A stretch of 64,000 bases of DNA from Setomelanomma holmii (Eukaryota; Ascomycota; Dothideomycetes; Pleosporales; Phaeosphaeriaceae), in assembly GCA_010015745.1 (NCBI GenBank), contig ML978180.1, positions 1-64,000 on the forward strand, read 5' to 3'. The translations under genes and the position numbers were made by a program. Of this stretch, positions 23,482 through 35,500 are shown one piece after another. Numbering within the stretch: position 1 is the first letter of the stretch; every line of letters starts with the position of its first letter. Below the pieces are notes generated by a model. It was not told the DNA's origin. It ran no database searches and saw nothing but the letters and a program-made list of their open reading frames with translations.

Positions 23482-25164
23482 ATGGCTAGTCACGAGAGAT
23501 CGACGGGGCAACACGATGCTGCTGCTGATGCCATCGAAGCGTTGACTGGTTTCATAAATACGAGCATATTGCTCGACCTAGCGCACCGATTCTCGGCAAC
23601 ATACAGCGACCTGGCACGAACATCGACTGAACATTTCCTGGTCACGCCTGTTACTGCGCTGCCGACGGGGAAGGAAAAGGGCAAATTTCTCAGTATCGAT
23701 GTGGGTGGGACGAACTTAAGAGTCGGGTTCATTGAGTTGATTGGAGAGCTAGATGCCTCAACGAATGAGAAGCGCGAGGGCGACAAGGGCGACAATGTGT
23801 TCGCAAAGATCAAAAGAAGCCATGACAGAAATTGGCCTATCGGGGATCATCTCAAGATGGACCAGGCGGAGGATCTGTTTGCCTGGATCGCGGATTGCAT
23901 TGCGGAAGTCGTGATTGAGGCCATGGAGGCGAGACCAGGAGCTGCAGGATCAGAATCAGCTTTCGGTGAAGAGATCTTGCTAGGAATTACTTTCAGTTTT
24001 CCGATGGCGTGAGTTCCATAAATGAGACTCTTTCAGTGTCGTATACTGACTACGAGCAGCCAGACTCGACTTTCAGAAGCCACATTGTTGCCAATGGGCA
24101 AAGGCTTTGCCATTACATCAGATCTGAATCTTGGGAAGATGCTACTTGCCGGGTATGCGAGGTACTGTGATCAACCAGCTCCCAATAGTCACGTTCCGGA
24201 GAACGAGCCAAACAAGAAACGCAGACTATCACCCTTGCCAAGGATTCGAGTTGCGGCCATCACCAACGACACAGTGGCGACATTCGCTTCCTTAGCATAT
24301 GCAGTCAAAGCTGCACCAAATAGCCGAGTGGCCATGGGCCTGATCGTCGGAACAGGGACCAATGCAACTGTACCGATGAAGTTGGAGAATCTCCATCCTG
24401 CCAAGAGGAAGAGTCTGCCCAACCCAGACGCAGTAGAAACAGTGGTGATAAACACAGAGTGGACCATACGCGGCACAGATAAACCTTTGATCGACCTGGA
24501 TATCAAGACTCCATGGGACTTGGCTTTAGACGCAGATAGTGATGCACCCGGATTCCAACCATTCGAGTACATGACTGCTGGCCGGTATCTTGGCGAGATT
24601 GTACGGCTAACCTTCGTGGATATCGCAGCTCAAGAGCCAGAACTTGAGCTTCCAGAATCACTGCACGCCAAGAACGCTATACCTACAAGATTCCTGTCAG
24701 AAGTGGTGGCGAGATTGGATGAAGAAGTTGTAACGAAGGAGCTTGAGGATCGATATCCTCCCAAAATCTCGAAACCATTCTGGACCCCAGCAAGGGTCAA
24801 GCTAATCCGCGACATAGCATACGCCGTTCAACAACGATCGTCCGCACTGGTTGCAGCTGCTTGCATAGGTCTACTCAACTGCGTGCACGAAATCGAGATC
24901 GATACATCATCTGGCGATCGACCATCAAGTAATGGCACGCACATGTCTCAGTTCGAGAGTATCGAAGAACTGGTCATTGCGTACGCTGGTGGAACAATTT
25001 CGCAGTATCCGAAGTGGCTCGAGACATGTCAACATTGGATAGACAAGCTTGTCACAGCGGGGTCAACAGCGAATGCATCAAAAAGAGTCATATTGCGGGA
25101 AGCATTAGACGGAGGCATTATTGGTGCTGGCGTTCTAGCGGGCATGACTGATGAGATTGCATAG
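23482..25164 (+). CDS. Atypical hexokinase-like protein
   Basis: Two exons (23482-24008 and 24060-25164; intron 24009-24059, 51 nt) give 543 residues of the hexokinase family. The phosphate-1 loop IDVGGTNLRVGF is at about 72-83 and the catalytic-base region AAITNDTVATFAS keeps its Asp (about 246). The GTGTNAT and NTEWT motifs and the C-terminal EALDGGIIGAGVLAG match the family. The glucose-binding loop differs: where active hexokinases read WTKGF, this protein reads PMGKGF (about 187-192), keeping Lys but losing Thr and Trp. An insertion with a basic run (NKKRRLSPLPR) lies just before the Asp motif. This resembles the divergent, probably non-catalytic hexokinase-like regulators of filamentous fungi (HxkC/XprF and HxkD types) more than glycolytic enzymes. 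Whether it phosphorylates sugar cannot be told from sequence. Confidence 0.8.
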
Positions 25165-25418
25165 GAATGTCTAATCATAATGAAGCTGTTGAAATCCCCA
25201 GCCATGCTGCCGTTCCTTCACACTTTCCTCTCTTATATCAGCCCCCATATATCTTCTTACTGTTTCTGCAGGACTGAACGAGGGGGTGCAAGTTCGAGCA
25301 CACAAACATTCCAAGTACGCTAACGTTCTGACTAGGAAACGATGACCATGGGCACGACATTCAGCGCCACAATCTGCACGACACAGATATATTGCTTATA
25401 GCATTCTTCACAATCACA

Positions 25419-26402
25419 ATGAGCACTCCAACCAGACACAACTTCCTAGTCCTCTTCATCCTCCAGCTCCTATTCTTACACATCACCCAAGGCTTGACAC
25501 ACCACCCATGCTACTACTCCGCCAACGACCTGGTCACAGATGACCTCCTCCCATGCTACGGATCCACATTCTCCGATCACTACTCGTGCTGCCGCACCGG
25601 GGACAAGTGTCTCGAACAAGGTGCCTGCATCGACAACGGCAACGGCGTAACCTACCAGTACGGCTGCACCGACGCCTCGTTCAAAGACATCCACTGCCCG
25701 CGAAAATGCAACCTCGACGTCAACAAGAGCCGCTGGGTCAGCCGCGTGTATTGTAACGGCACGAACGGAACGCCCACTGAGCGCTGTATTTGCAACCATC
25801 CCGACAATTGCAAGGCTGGCACGGGGTACAATAGGAAAGTGTGGAGTAATGCTATTGAGAGATTGCCGGACACGTGGTGCCCGGATTTGAAGGTTGAGGA
25901 GCCGTATGTGGCGATTTATACGACGGCGAGTCTGAGCGATACGGCGGCGTTGCCGTCACCGTCGAGAACGTCGTGGTGGTGGTTGGAGAATGCGAATCGG
26001 ATCAAGACTACTGCGGCGTCCACCTCAACTGGTTCTGCGGTGTCGAATGCATCGAATGAGCAGACATCGAAGGCTGATCCTCTCGCGTTAGGTCTAGGAC
26101 TCGGACTCGGTGTCCCAGTGCTGCTCCTGATCTTAGGCCTAGCATTCTTCGCTATTCGCAGACACCGCAAGAAATCCACCGTCGAGCTTGCACCCGTACA
26201 GCAAGTCGAGGAATTTCATCAAGATGAGAAGAGCACAATGGCTGCCCATGGCCATAAATCCGAACTTGGCGATTCGTCGGTCATGGGTTCGCCAGTGGCG
26301 CCGTCAGAGATGGAGGGTTCGAGCATTGCAGGGACGCCCTTTGTCTCGCCAATGGTTTCGCCGTTAACGGTGCATGGGCAATTTGGGGTGCTGACAGAAT
26401 GA
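25419..26402 (+). CDS. Cysteine-rich single-pass surface protein
   Basis: A single-exon gene for 327 residues; I do not recognise a named family. An N-terminal signal peptide (core FLVLFILQLLFLHI, likely cleavage after TQG) leads to an extracellular domain of about 150 residues with many cysteines (HHPCYYS, YSCCRTGDKC, GACIDNG, DIHCPRKC, ERCICNHPDNC) and a few N-glycosylation sites. A Ser/Thr/Ala-rich stalk follows, then one helix (GLGLGVPVLLLILGLAFFAI, about 226-245) with an RRHRKK stop-transfer signal and a cytosolic tail of about 75 residues rich in Ser and Pro. The layout matches fungal cell-wall sensor or receptor-like surface proteins, but no sensing role is shown. Confidence 0.75.
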   Translation: MSTPTRHNFLVLFILQLLFLHITQGLTHHPCYYSANDLVTDDLLPCYGSTFSDHYSCCRTGDKCLEQGACIDNGNGVTYQYGCTDASFKDIHCPRKCNLDVNKSRWVSRVYCNGTNGTPTERCICNHPDNCKAGTGYNRKVWSNAIERLPDTWCPDLKVEEPYVAIYTTASLSDTAALPSPSRTSWWWLENANRIKTTAASTSTGSAVSNASNEQTSKADPLALGLGLGLGVPVLLLILGLAFFAIRRHRKKSTVELAPVQQVEEFHQDEKSTMAAHGHKSELGDSSVMGSPVAPSEMEGSSIAGTPFVSPMVSPLTVHGQFGVLTE

Positions 26403-26733
26403 GTCGAATGGACAGTGGAGGAGGGAAGAGAGGGGGCGTGCATGAGATGTCTGGTTAGGACGGATGACTGATGATCCGGAGGTGCTGCTGGAGGAGTCAG
26501 AGAATAGTGTTATAGCCAATCTAGGTGAATGACAGGCAAAAGTGTACGCATGAACACTGTGGACGTGGGAAAGAGGATCGATTTCGGTAGGGAAAAAAGA
26601 GTTTTGAAGCCATGCATGGATATATGGTACACCGGACGCCTCGCCCTATCGTGTACGGATGTAGCAGACAGTACTGTGACAAATGACCCAACGCTCAAGT
26701 ACTCAATTCGATGTCAAGCTGCGCTGATTGTCG

Positions 26734-27575
26734 CTAATGTCGCAGGCAGCGGCCCCAAGCTATCTCGTGTTAGCTCAAGGTTCATAAGTCAACATGACAA
26801 TGTGTGACTTACCAGGCAAGCCACACCCAAATCCAACAAAGAGGTAGATCAAGAAGATGACCACCAAACACAGCAGGACCATGAGCTTGACGTTCTTCCA
26901 CCACATCCTTCTCTTCAGCGTCCGTGATCTCACCCTGAAGTCTCTTGCATTCTCTCCCAGCCTGCCCGTCTTGTCCACTAGCACACTCATGTGCTCGCCC
27001 CGCTCAAGCACGCGCTCAATGTTTTCTGTCATGATCTCCCTGACTCCCTCGATCTCGCGCTGTGCTGTGCGCAATGCATCCTGCTGACCGGCCTGTGTCC
27101 CGCCCTGCTCCACCATCAAGCGCTTCAGGGCACCGTTGAAACTCGCACACCCATACGGCGGCAGCTCAGCGAAGTTTGTCTCTGAAGTGTCGAACTCGGC
27201 AAAGAACTTCTTCTCGAGATTCGTCAAGAAGCCAAAGGGGATGCGCTGCCCGAGGTCGCGCTCTGCGATCACGAGGAAGGTAAGACCGCCGGCGCTAGCT
27301 TGTGAGGAAGAAAAGTCTGCGGGTGATTTAATGAGGCAGTGGATGAAATATTTGGACTGGTCGATTGTCTTGTGCGACGACGATTTGTGGTCTAGACGCG
27401 GAAGGACTAAGGAGACAAGCGAGGATGCGTTGGAAGACGCGGACGCTGTGTGTTCTGCCAGGACCGTGGTGTTGTGGGCTATGCATGCGCTGTGAGGTGT
27501 TAGTCACTATGCCGTAGATGCGTCAATGGGAAGCGCGTACTAGAGCAGCGGCGTGGATGTGGATGAGGATGCCAT
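26734..27575 (-). CDS. VAMP7/Nyv1-type R-SNARE with longin domain
   Basis: Three exons (27541-27575, 26813-27489, 26734-26759) give 245 residues. The first 35-nt exon joins as TPLLYACIAHNTTVLAEH, the start of a longin domain, which runs to about 135 and includes LTFLVIAERDLGQRIPFGFL. The SNARE motif has Arg at the central layer (NIERVLERGEHMSVLVDKTG), marking it as an R-SNARE. A C-terminal anchor (VKLMVLLCLVVIFLIYLFVGF) follows. The last exon (26 nt) ends the protein GLPAWGRCLRH. The longin plus R-SNARE layout fits vacuole/endosome fusion SNAREs rather than exocytic synaptobrevins. Reading into intron 2 gives a different, less typical C-terminus, so I prefer the spliced form. Confidence 0.85.
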
Positions 27576-28082
27576 GATGGGCGGTAGTGCGAGACTGCGC
27601 TCAGCTCGATGATGTTTCTTCGGGCTGGGTAATTGACTGCCAGGACCTTTCTTTGTAGGCGACAGGAGACCACGGGATAAGAGGGTGCTATTTTCGGTGT
27701 CACTTTGTTGTGTAGTGTTGATGTTGGAAGGACCACGAAAGCTGGGGATGCTGCCTCGTTGAAGGCGCGGCAGCGGCGTCATCGCCAAGGTGCACGGTTG
27801 CGAGCGCTAAAGCATGCAGGGCCGCGGTTTCTTCTTCGCGGTTCGCAGGGCTGACTGACTTTGGAGGTACCACGTTTTGCGGGGATGGTCGAGTAGAAAT
27901 ATTGGGTCAAGATGCTGTGTGTACCTGGAAATGGCATGTTTCCCTAGGAACGCAATTGCTTCGGTGCCACAGAGCCAATTTCCATTTTCGAGTCACTTTC
28001 ACCTCTAGCTCCATTTCTGACGACACGCGCGAACGGGAAACCCTCGACCTCGATAACGTCAAACACCAGCCATATCGACGGC
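27576..28082. other. Divergent promoter region
   Basis: Lies between the R-SNARE and POP5 starts. The R-SNARE frame stays open upstream to 27788, but homologous longin proteins start at or near the Met at 27575. Nothing else is seen. Confidence 0.5.
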
Positions 28083-28683
28083 ATGGTTCGCGTCAAATTC
28101 CGCTATCTGGTCGCAGACTTCCTGTACCCCGAGCCCGCCGCGAAGAGCAAGACGCAGCTTCCCGACCTCGTCCAGGTCCACTCCCCAACACCAGATGCAT
28201 TCCACGCCGGCGTGCTCGTGCGCCTGATTCGCGATGGCGTTTCCGAGCTATATGGCGACTACGGCCTAGGCATGTTATCATCAGGCCTCAAGGGTATGCT
28301 ATCTATCCCTCCATGCAAGCCACTGGCTCACATATGTAGTCAACTACTGGTCTCCCTCGACCTCTACCGCCATAATCCGCTGCCCACGCGACCACTACGA
28401 GATGGTGTGGGCAGCGCTCACATACATCACGCGCCTCCCGAGTCCAGTCGATCTGCCCGTCGTAATTCGAGTCATCAGAGTTAGTGGGACAATCAAGAAG
28501 GCAGAAGAAGAGGTCGTAAGAAGGTCACAGCTCATAATTAGACGGGCAAGAGCTTTTGAGGACAAGGGCGAATTACCAATGATGCAGAGTGTGGAAAAGG
28601 CGGCAGAGAAGGAGAGAAGGAGCGAGAACGAGGTGCTGGCAAGAGTTGATGCAGGAAGCGAGGATGAGGATATGAGTGAATAG
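28083..28683 (+). CDS. POP5: RNase P/MRP subunit Pop5
   Basis: Two exons (28083-28293 and 28340-28683; intron 28294-28339, 46 nt) give 184 residues. The start MVRVKFRYLVADFLYP is the hallmark of the Pop5/Rpp14 family, protein subunits of nuclear RNase P and RNase MRP that process tRNA and rRNA precursors. After splicing, GDYGLGMLSSGLK continues as VNYWSPSTSTAIIRCPRDHYEMVW, the conserved core, followed by VIRVIRVSGTIKKAEE. The C-terminal 50 residues are charged and end in the acidic GSEDEDMSE, as in other fungal Pop5 proteins. Confidence 0.9.
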
Positions 28684-29275
28684 CACAACAGTGGAAGCTG
28701 TCTTCGAAGCGCCACGACGTGCCTCGAGGGACTGGAGACTGTGTGGATACTCTCGCCGACAGCCTGCACCTCGGTCGAGATTTCCACAAGCACAGATGCT
28801 TCGAAGCACATGCGAAATATCGATATCAGGCTGCAGATCACCGCCATCTGCGGTCACCAAACGATCTCGGCGTCGGCAGAAGCAACCTTGAATCCAGCTC
28901 AGCCCTCCCACAAGCTGAGGTACCTTGAAAGGATAGTGGAAGCCTTCAACCAACGCCAGAATCTGTTCTGAAGACCAGGATCCTGGTGGGCTGAGGAGAG
29001 CAATGAGAGTATACTGAGTCATGAAGATAGCAGTTCGGGATGATTGCTGGCGAGGGGCATAACGATTGTGAGGACGATGGATCTTGGTTTGTTTCCGTGA
29101 AGAAGTGACAAGACACGATGCGCATGATGCAAGTTCAAGAGTATCAAGTAGCCTTGAAGGATACCGTGGTAAAAATCTTGTCTATGTCTATAGTCTTTCG
29201 TCTAGATTGCTTGCAATGTTTCAACATGTCAGGTTGTGTTCCGCTCCACATATCTGTTGTCCCGTCCACAGCCTA
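28684..29275. other. Convergent 3' flanks, no gene seen
   Basis: Lies between the ends of POP5 and the HAD phosphatase, which converge. Short overlapping frames on both strands show no recognisable features. Confidence 0.5.
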
Positions 29276-30224
29276 TTATTTGGTCGTAGTGATCTTCCCC
29301 ATGGCTGCGCCGCTCTTGTATGCCTCAAAACCCTCTTTCGCAGCTTCTTGTACCGTCGTCTTTCGCTCCACAATAGCCTTACATTTCTCCAGAATATCCG
29401 ACCAATGCTGGAACACAGTAAACGGCACATTTTCCCTGACGCAATAATTGATCAAATCATGGCCCTGCTTCGCAAATAGCAGGTCCGTCTCGGCCGCAGC
29501 GCTCAGGTCCGACACACCGTCTCCAGCGTAGAACATGATTGGCCGCTCGCTCTCGGGTAACGATGAGTATTTCCTGAGCTCGACCGACTTGTCGTGTCCG
29601 AATCCAGACTCTGGATGACGGAATTGTATCTCCCAGCCGCCTTCCTCGTTGATGCTCTTCCCTGGTCGCGCAGCTACGTGGTTGCCGACGACTTGCATCT
29701 TCTCTGCTGTGGGTCCGACTAGTTTCTCTAGCAGTGCGTGGATGATGGGCTCCATGCCGCCGCTCAGCACGACGACTGGAATGTTGTTCTCCAGCGCCCA
29801 TGTGTAGAATTCGGCGAAGTAGGGATCGAGCTTGATTCCGTCCAGTAGAAACTGAATGCACTGATCGTACGGCGTTTTGATACTGTCCATCATACCGCGA
29901 AACGAGTCGCGGAAGGTTATACGGTCTTCGAGAGTGTCTAGGTTGCCTTGACGGCGCTTTTCATGGCCGTAGCCCAGGTTGTCGGTCATGTAGTCATTGC
30001 CTGTGGGGTCGTGTTAGTATGCTGGAATGGGGCGATGGCGCGGTAACGCAACTGCTAAGACTCACTGTCTTGTAGAGTGATTGTGCCGTCGAAATCTGTG
30101 AAGAAGATGAACTGTTATCGCTATCAGTATGACATATTCGTCAAGAGTTATGGTTTTGCGCGCTGGCTACCTTTGGGTTCGTCTTCATGGCAGGCAATTC
30201 TGCGACAGCGTTGTGGACACCCAT
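29276..30224 (-). CDS. HAD-superfamily phosphatase, MtnX-like
   Basis: Three exons (30171-30224, 30066-30111, 29276-30000; introns 59 and 65 nt) give 274 residues. The 46-nt middle exon carries the nucleophile motif FIFFTDFDGTITLQD (DxDGT). Later motifs are VVVLSGGMEP (motif II) and MFYAGDGVSDLSAA (motif IV, paired acidic residues). The helical cap contains DSFRGMMDSIKTPYDQC. The arrangement matches the HAD-IB branch that includes MtnX-type 2-hydroxy-3-keto-5-methylthiopentenyl-1-phosphate phosphatases and phosphoserine-phosphatase-like proteins. The substrate cannot be fixed from sequence. No targeting signal is seen, so it is probably cytosolic. Confidence 0.8.
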
Positions 30225-30491
30225 CTTGCCTAACTTGAGTGAGGAATTGCAGAGTCTACACAGCAGAGAGGTATGAGTAAACGGGTGAAATGTTGGAGGG
30301 GCTAGGAAATCTTATCTAGGCATTCCGGCGGTCGGAACTCAGGGACCAGTGACGGGATCGTCATACGCCATCCATTAATCCCACGCGGCTTGGCACGTCA
30401 GAGCTCGATGCGACGGTGCGGACCTCCGAAGCGGCCGGCTTTTCATTTGTCAACGTCACTGGCCCTCGATGTGAGTGCACCCCGCGACAGA

Positions 30492-32171
30492 ATGAGGCCG
30501 CTGCTTCAGCATGCTTCACGCTCGCTTACCGCCAATGCTAGGTTCTTAGCTTCTTCGTCACGATGCGTGGCAGGCCTTATCCGCCCGAGTCCGTCGATAT
30601 GTCTGAGGTGTCAGTATCGAGCAGCTCCTGCACAAGTGCGGCACATTAGGAAGGCTTCCGTGAGCTCAGGGACACTGGAAGCATGGTCGCGTCGTTCCTT
30701 TTCGAGCTCGACGAGATGGCTGGAAGAGGGGAGAACACCCAGGTCAACAGGTCCCATTCCAATGCCACCGCCCACCTCCAGTCCCAAACCAGCTTCGCGC
30801 GGCCGGTTTGAGGATACAGCACCTGAATTTGTGTCATCACTCGAGGGTCAAGACCGACTGCAGGAAGAGCCAGATGAATTCCCAGAGAAGAGTCTGAACG
30901 AGAAAAAAGCTTCGGATTTTGCGAAGGACCCAATCGAACGAAAGTCGTCGTCAAGCGCAAGTACGGACCAAATTGCAGACAATATAGCCCGTGTTCCGGA
31001 CGAGCATCTACCATCACACCGTGAGAGGCAGAGATGGGACCTCTCGAAACGCTTCTCCGAGATCATGGATGAATTGCTGCCGAAGCTCGCTGTCGTCACA
31101 CAAAAGGTCAATACCTATACCGGCACCGACTACTCTGGCGTCGAAGCTCTGAGGCACGAAATCAAGGAGCAGGGTATGTAGATCAAGTCCTCTATAACTT
31201 GTCACTAACGCCCACCAGAGAAGCTTGTCAAAGCCCGCCGCGCTGCCATCGAAACGGCGAAGCAGTCGCTCGATGTCGCCCACGCCCAGCAAGCCTCTGC
31301 ACAGAAAGAGGTCGTCGCGCTACTCGAGCGCAAGCACTCATGGGCCGATGGTGACCTTGAACGATACATGTCCCTCATCCGCTCAGAACACATCAATGAC
31401 CAGGCCATCAAGCAAGCCAAGGACAGGGTTATTTCTGCCGAGGCTGCGCTGGAGGAGGCAAGGACACAACTGGAGAAGCGCGAACGGGCGCAATACCATG
31501 AGGAGCAGATCTGGAGCGACACCATCCGTCGCAACAGTACGTGGGTCACGTTTGGCCTAATGGGCGTCAATATTCTCCTACTCCTCTTGAGTCTGGCGAT
31601 TCTGGAGCCGTGGCGGAGGAGGAGGATGGTCAGGGAAATCAAAAGCGCGCTCGAGGCACAGAATGTAGCCAGAGAGGCTGCACCAATCTCGCCAATAGCG
31701 ATCACGCCGACAGGACTGCAAGCTGACCTTGCGGCCATCGAGGCGGAGATCGATCGCATTGCTGAGCAGGACAATGCAGCTCTGGAGGGCACCTCCCGCA
31801 TCGGCGCTGATCTCGCTGTCGAAGAGTCACCCATTGCAAGAGCAGAAGTGCCTGCTGCAGACTCGACCGCAGTACATCTTCCCGCAATCGATCAGGTGCC
31901 AGAAGCTACTGCTCCAGGTGTCGCCCCTCTGACACCAGTTGGCGTTTCACCCCAAGCGAGCATCGACAATGTCGAAGAAGTGCAAGCCAACGACGACCAC
32001 TTAGGCAAGCGCGATAGCTGGCGAAGCACAATCACCTCTGTAGCCCAGGATGTCGTCAGCGACCGCATCATATCGATGCGGCGGATAGACTACACTACTG
32101 CTATTCTACAAGGTGCTGCAGCGGGCGCCTTCATCACAGCGACCGTTATCGCGATGTTGAGGCCGAGTTGA
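30492..32171 (+). CDS. SHE9: Mitochondrial inner-membrane protein She9/Mdm33
   Basis: Two exons (30492-31173 and 31219-32171; intron 31174-31218, 45 nt) give 544 residues. The chosen start, MRPLLQHASRSLTANARFLASSSRC, is a basic Ser/Ala-rich mitochondrial presequence; an in-frame ATG at 30408 would add 28 residues. A low-complexity region leads to the family domain: RQRWDLSKRFSEIMDELLPKL, then a long coiled coil (about 225-330) and the conserved RAQYHEEQIWSDTIRRNSTW. A first helix (VTFGLMGVNILLLLLSLAIL) is followed by EPWRRRRM, and a second helix near the C-terminus (ILQGAAAGAFITATVIAML) ends the protein. In yeast this protein shapes inner-membrane structure and affects mitochondrial fission. 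Function here is by homology. Confidence 0.85.
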
Positions 32172-32525
32172 GCTGGCGCTGAAAGTACGGTTGTATGAGT
32201 AGAGTGATGTGTAGGATGTATATACCCTGAGCAATATGAACATAACAATCTCTTCCTCGATGGCTCTCGCGTCCATCTTGTCTTCACGCGTCGCTCGCCC
32301 CAATCAGAGCACTAGGTCAGGATGCGGCAGTGGGTGTGGGCGGAAGTCACTAGGTGGCCATTCCAGTCAACATACCAAAACCTCCAATCGAGCTTGAAGC
32401 ATAGATGCACCACGCCATTACCAACGAGATCCCTCCTCGGATACGCTCGGATTCCAATGGTAGGGCAAGAACCCGACATACCAAGAACGACACATGAACG
32501 CCAATAAAGATCGAATTAATTGCCA
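32172..32525. other. Convergent 3' flanks, no gene seen
   Basis: Lies between the converging SHE9 and FIG4 genes. No coding feature or RNA gene is recognised. Confidence 0.5.
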
Positions 32526-35500
32526 CTACCGTACAGGCAACTGATTCTGCCACTCGGGATCCACCTTACTCTGCTTAAAAAAGCTCTTCCCCCGCAACCA
32601 CTGCCTATACGCCTTATACCTCTTCTTCGCTCCATCCTCATCCTCAACATCCAGCGGATTCTCCCTGACCTTCAAGAACTCCTCAAAGTCCTCCATGTCC
32701 TGCTCCGGCGTCTCGAACTTTCTTGGCGTCGCGTACATCTGCAGGTCAGGGGTTTCTGCGTAGCCGGCGTGCAGATGTGGGTGGAGATTGTGAAATGGTG
32801 GGTATGAGTAGCCTGGGGCGTGGGAGAACGGCGTGCTGATAGAGTGTGAGGTCATAGGTTGTGCAGAGGCGAAGGAGCGGATGGAGGCGACGTCGGTGTC
32901 GCGGCGGGGGAGAGGTTCGCTCATGGTGAGGCGGAAGGTTGGCTCGTCGGAGTCTTTGACGGCTTGTGTGTCGTGTTCGGTCATGCAGAGGTACTCGTAG
33001 TACTCCATTGCGCTGGGTTCGTCGGCGCTTGGGCTTTCGTTGCTAACAACCAGGGGTAGGTTGAGTGGGTGTTCGATGTAGCGCGAGTACTCGTCCTCTT
33101 CGGTAGCGGACACTGAGGGGTTCATACTGTTGTCGTAGAATTGCGCCAGGGTCCATTGGTTGATGAGAGATTTGTCGGCTGGCTTGAAGCCGGGTTTTAA
33201 TGTCGAAGAGAGGCCTGTTGATGTTGATGTCGAATTGGACATTGACGGGAAATTGCCGGTTGTCGCAGTCGTACTATGTGGCATCTGTGTCTCGAAATGA
33301 GGATCGCGCAGAATTGAGTGCTTCACTGGCGAATCGGCGTTAGGATGATTCAGTTGTGCGTCGCGCCTCCGACGACCCAGAATGCTGTCGTGACGCGTCT
33401 CCGTCTCGCTTGAGGGATCGATGATAGTGACTCCTTTGCGATGTGCCTTCTTCGCGTCTCTTGGATCATCGTGCTGCTTCTTGCGAGCAACAAAAAGCGA
33501 CATGTTCTCTTTCCGCGTAGGAAATGCACCGTCTCTCATGTCGCGAGGGTTCGGGCCTGCTAACTTGAAGGCGAAAATCTTAAGGAAGGAGGAAATTGCA
33601 AGAGGACGGTAGTATTCAAGCCAATAGTCGTCCCGGCTTATGACTCCGACTTTTGCATCGTGTGAGCGAGGTTGGTAAGGCATGACCGATGGCGGCAATG
33701 ATCGAGGCTCCAAATGAGCGGGATTGTACCAGTTGATGTAACTTCGACGTGGCCGGACCAGCCAAGTACGGGGATCTTCGTGGTGGAGATAGTAGTCGGT
33801 CGACAGATCCCACAGCATCGGCTGCCCCTGCATATAGATGTAGTTGCCGAGAAACAAGTTGTACGCTTCCTGTCGCTGAGAGTCCAGGAATGAATTGTGA
33901 TAATAACGCTTGAAGCTCTCCACCATATCGCGCGAGCTGCTTTGCCACTGGTTGATCTTCCGGTACGTAGCCATCGTGTTGACCAAGTGTGATCCACCGT
34001 ACTGAATTGCGATGGCATCTCCGTGATCGTGAAACATTTGGGTGAACATCTCCACACAATCCGAGTCGTAATCAACGGTCTTTCCCGATATGATCCCCAG
34101 CGCTTGTAGCTGGCGACCTAACGCTCTCTTGCCAATGACAAATTGGGCGGCATTCGTCCGATCTAGACAGTCGATGCAGTTCGTCCGTGCAACACCATTC
34201 TGCACTTGTGGGGCATCAATGTCATACTCACCATTATGAAAGAACCCTGTTGTGCCCAGGACCTTCTCCCCAAGATTCTCCAAAGTACCAATCACGTCTT
34301 GCCCTCTGGTCTTTGCGGCACGAGACATGTCAAATGCTTCGTAGATTATCTTCTTGTTCTGGGGCAGAGACTGGTTAAGATAGTCGATGCAATGCTTGTA
34401 AGCGGACAGTAGCTTTGATTCTCGAGGTGTCCGTTCTCGCGCCTTGATCAGGTTTAGTACATATATAGGAGCACCATACCTTTCGAACAGGTGGTCGAAA
34501 TGGAATGCTCCCGCACTGTAGAACGGGTCCACGAGACTGAGGTCGATATCTGGTTTTGGAGCCACGCCGGTATTGTCTTGCGTCCAGAAAAGTGGAATAC
34601 TGCCACGATGCTGGACATATGATGTATAGGATGGGCTTGCATATGACCGCGGTCCAGGTGCATGAAAGGACGTGGTAAGCGCATCAGACACAATCTGTTC
34701 AGTCTCCACATCGTTCGCAACGTAGCCCAGATCATTTGTTCCGCGCTTTAAGAAGCGAGCACCAGCGAAGAACCGCGACCGGCGAGCGATGATGGTCACG
34801 AATATTCGACGTCCGAAGACGTCCATTGCGTTCTGGAGAATGAAACCATGTATGACTGGATGGCACCAATCATAGACGTTCTTCAAATTGTCGCGAGCAG
34901 GATTCAAAAGATGGTGATTCCAGACAAACATGTCTTGAAAATCGGGTGCAAGCCTTCCTTGACGTTCATTGAGAGCGGTTCGCTCACGGATAATGTTCTG
35001 TTGAAGACTCCTCGTGACGTTATAGGCATAGCTGAAGAAGAAGCCTTTGCCAAGATCGAGCGTATTTAGAATGGAAAGAAACCGTGCTTCCTCTGGATTG
35101 CGGTCCTTTTGGAACCGAGAAGTTGAACCAGTTGTCAGTGGGATCGTCTCCGTAGCGTCGACTCGATAGATGTAATGGCCACCCAAAACAGCCATTTGAC
35201 TTCTTTTCGTGATCAAGAGCATGTAGTAAGCTTCTGTGAACCTGATGAAGCCCATGAGGCCCCAGAAGCTACACTTCAGCTTCATCCCGCCAGTGGCCTT
35301 GTTGCCTTCGTCGATGGTGTTGAGCAGCTGATGCATTCCTCGTCTGTTGTAGAGATTGTCGTCTTCGAAGATGTTCAAATGGCCTGGAGGCGCGGTGCGA
35401 TCGATCTTCAGCACTCTATACTGCTTTTCCATTATATCTGTGCCGACGATGTAGAATCGTGAGCTTGTCTCGTATAGTGAGAACTTGTGCAATCTTTTGT

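Noticed and set aside
25476..25799. Minus-strand open frame opposite the surface-protein gene
   Set aside because: Its composition is explained by the cysteine-rich domain on the other strand; no independent features.
28395..28847. Minus-strand open frame opposite POP5
   Set aside because: It overlaps the conserved POP5 exon 2 and its residues mirror the acidic/basic codons of that gene.
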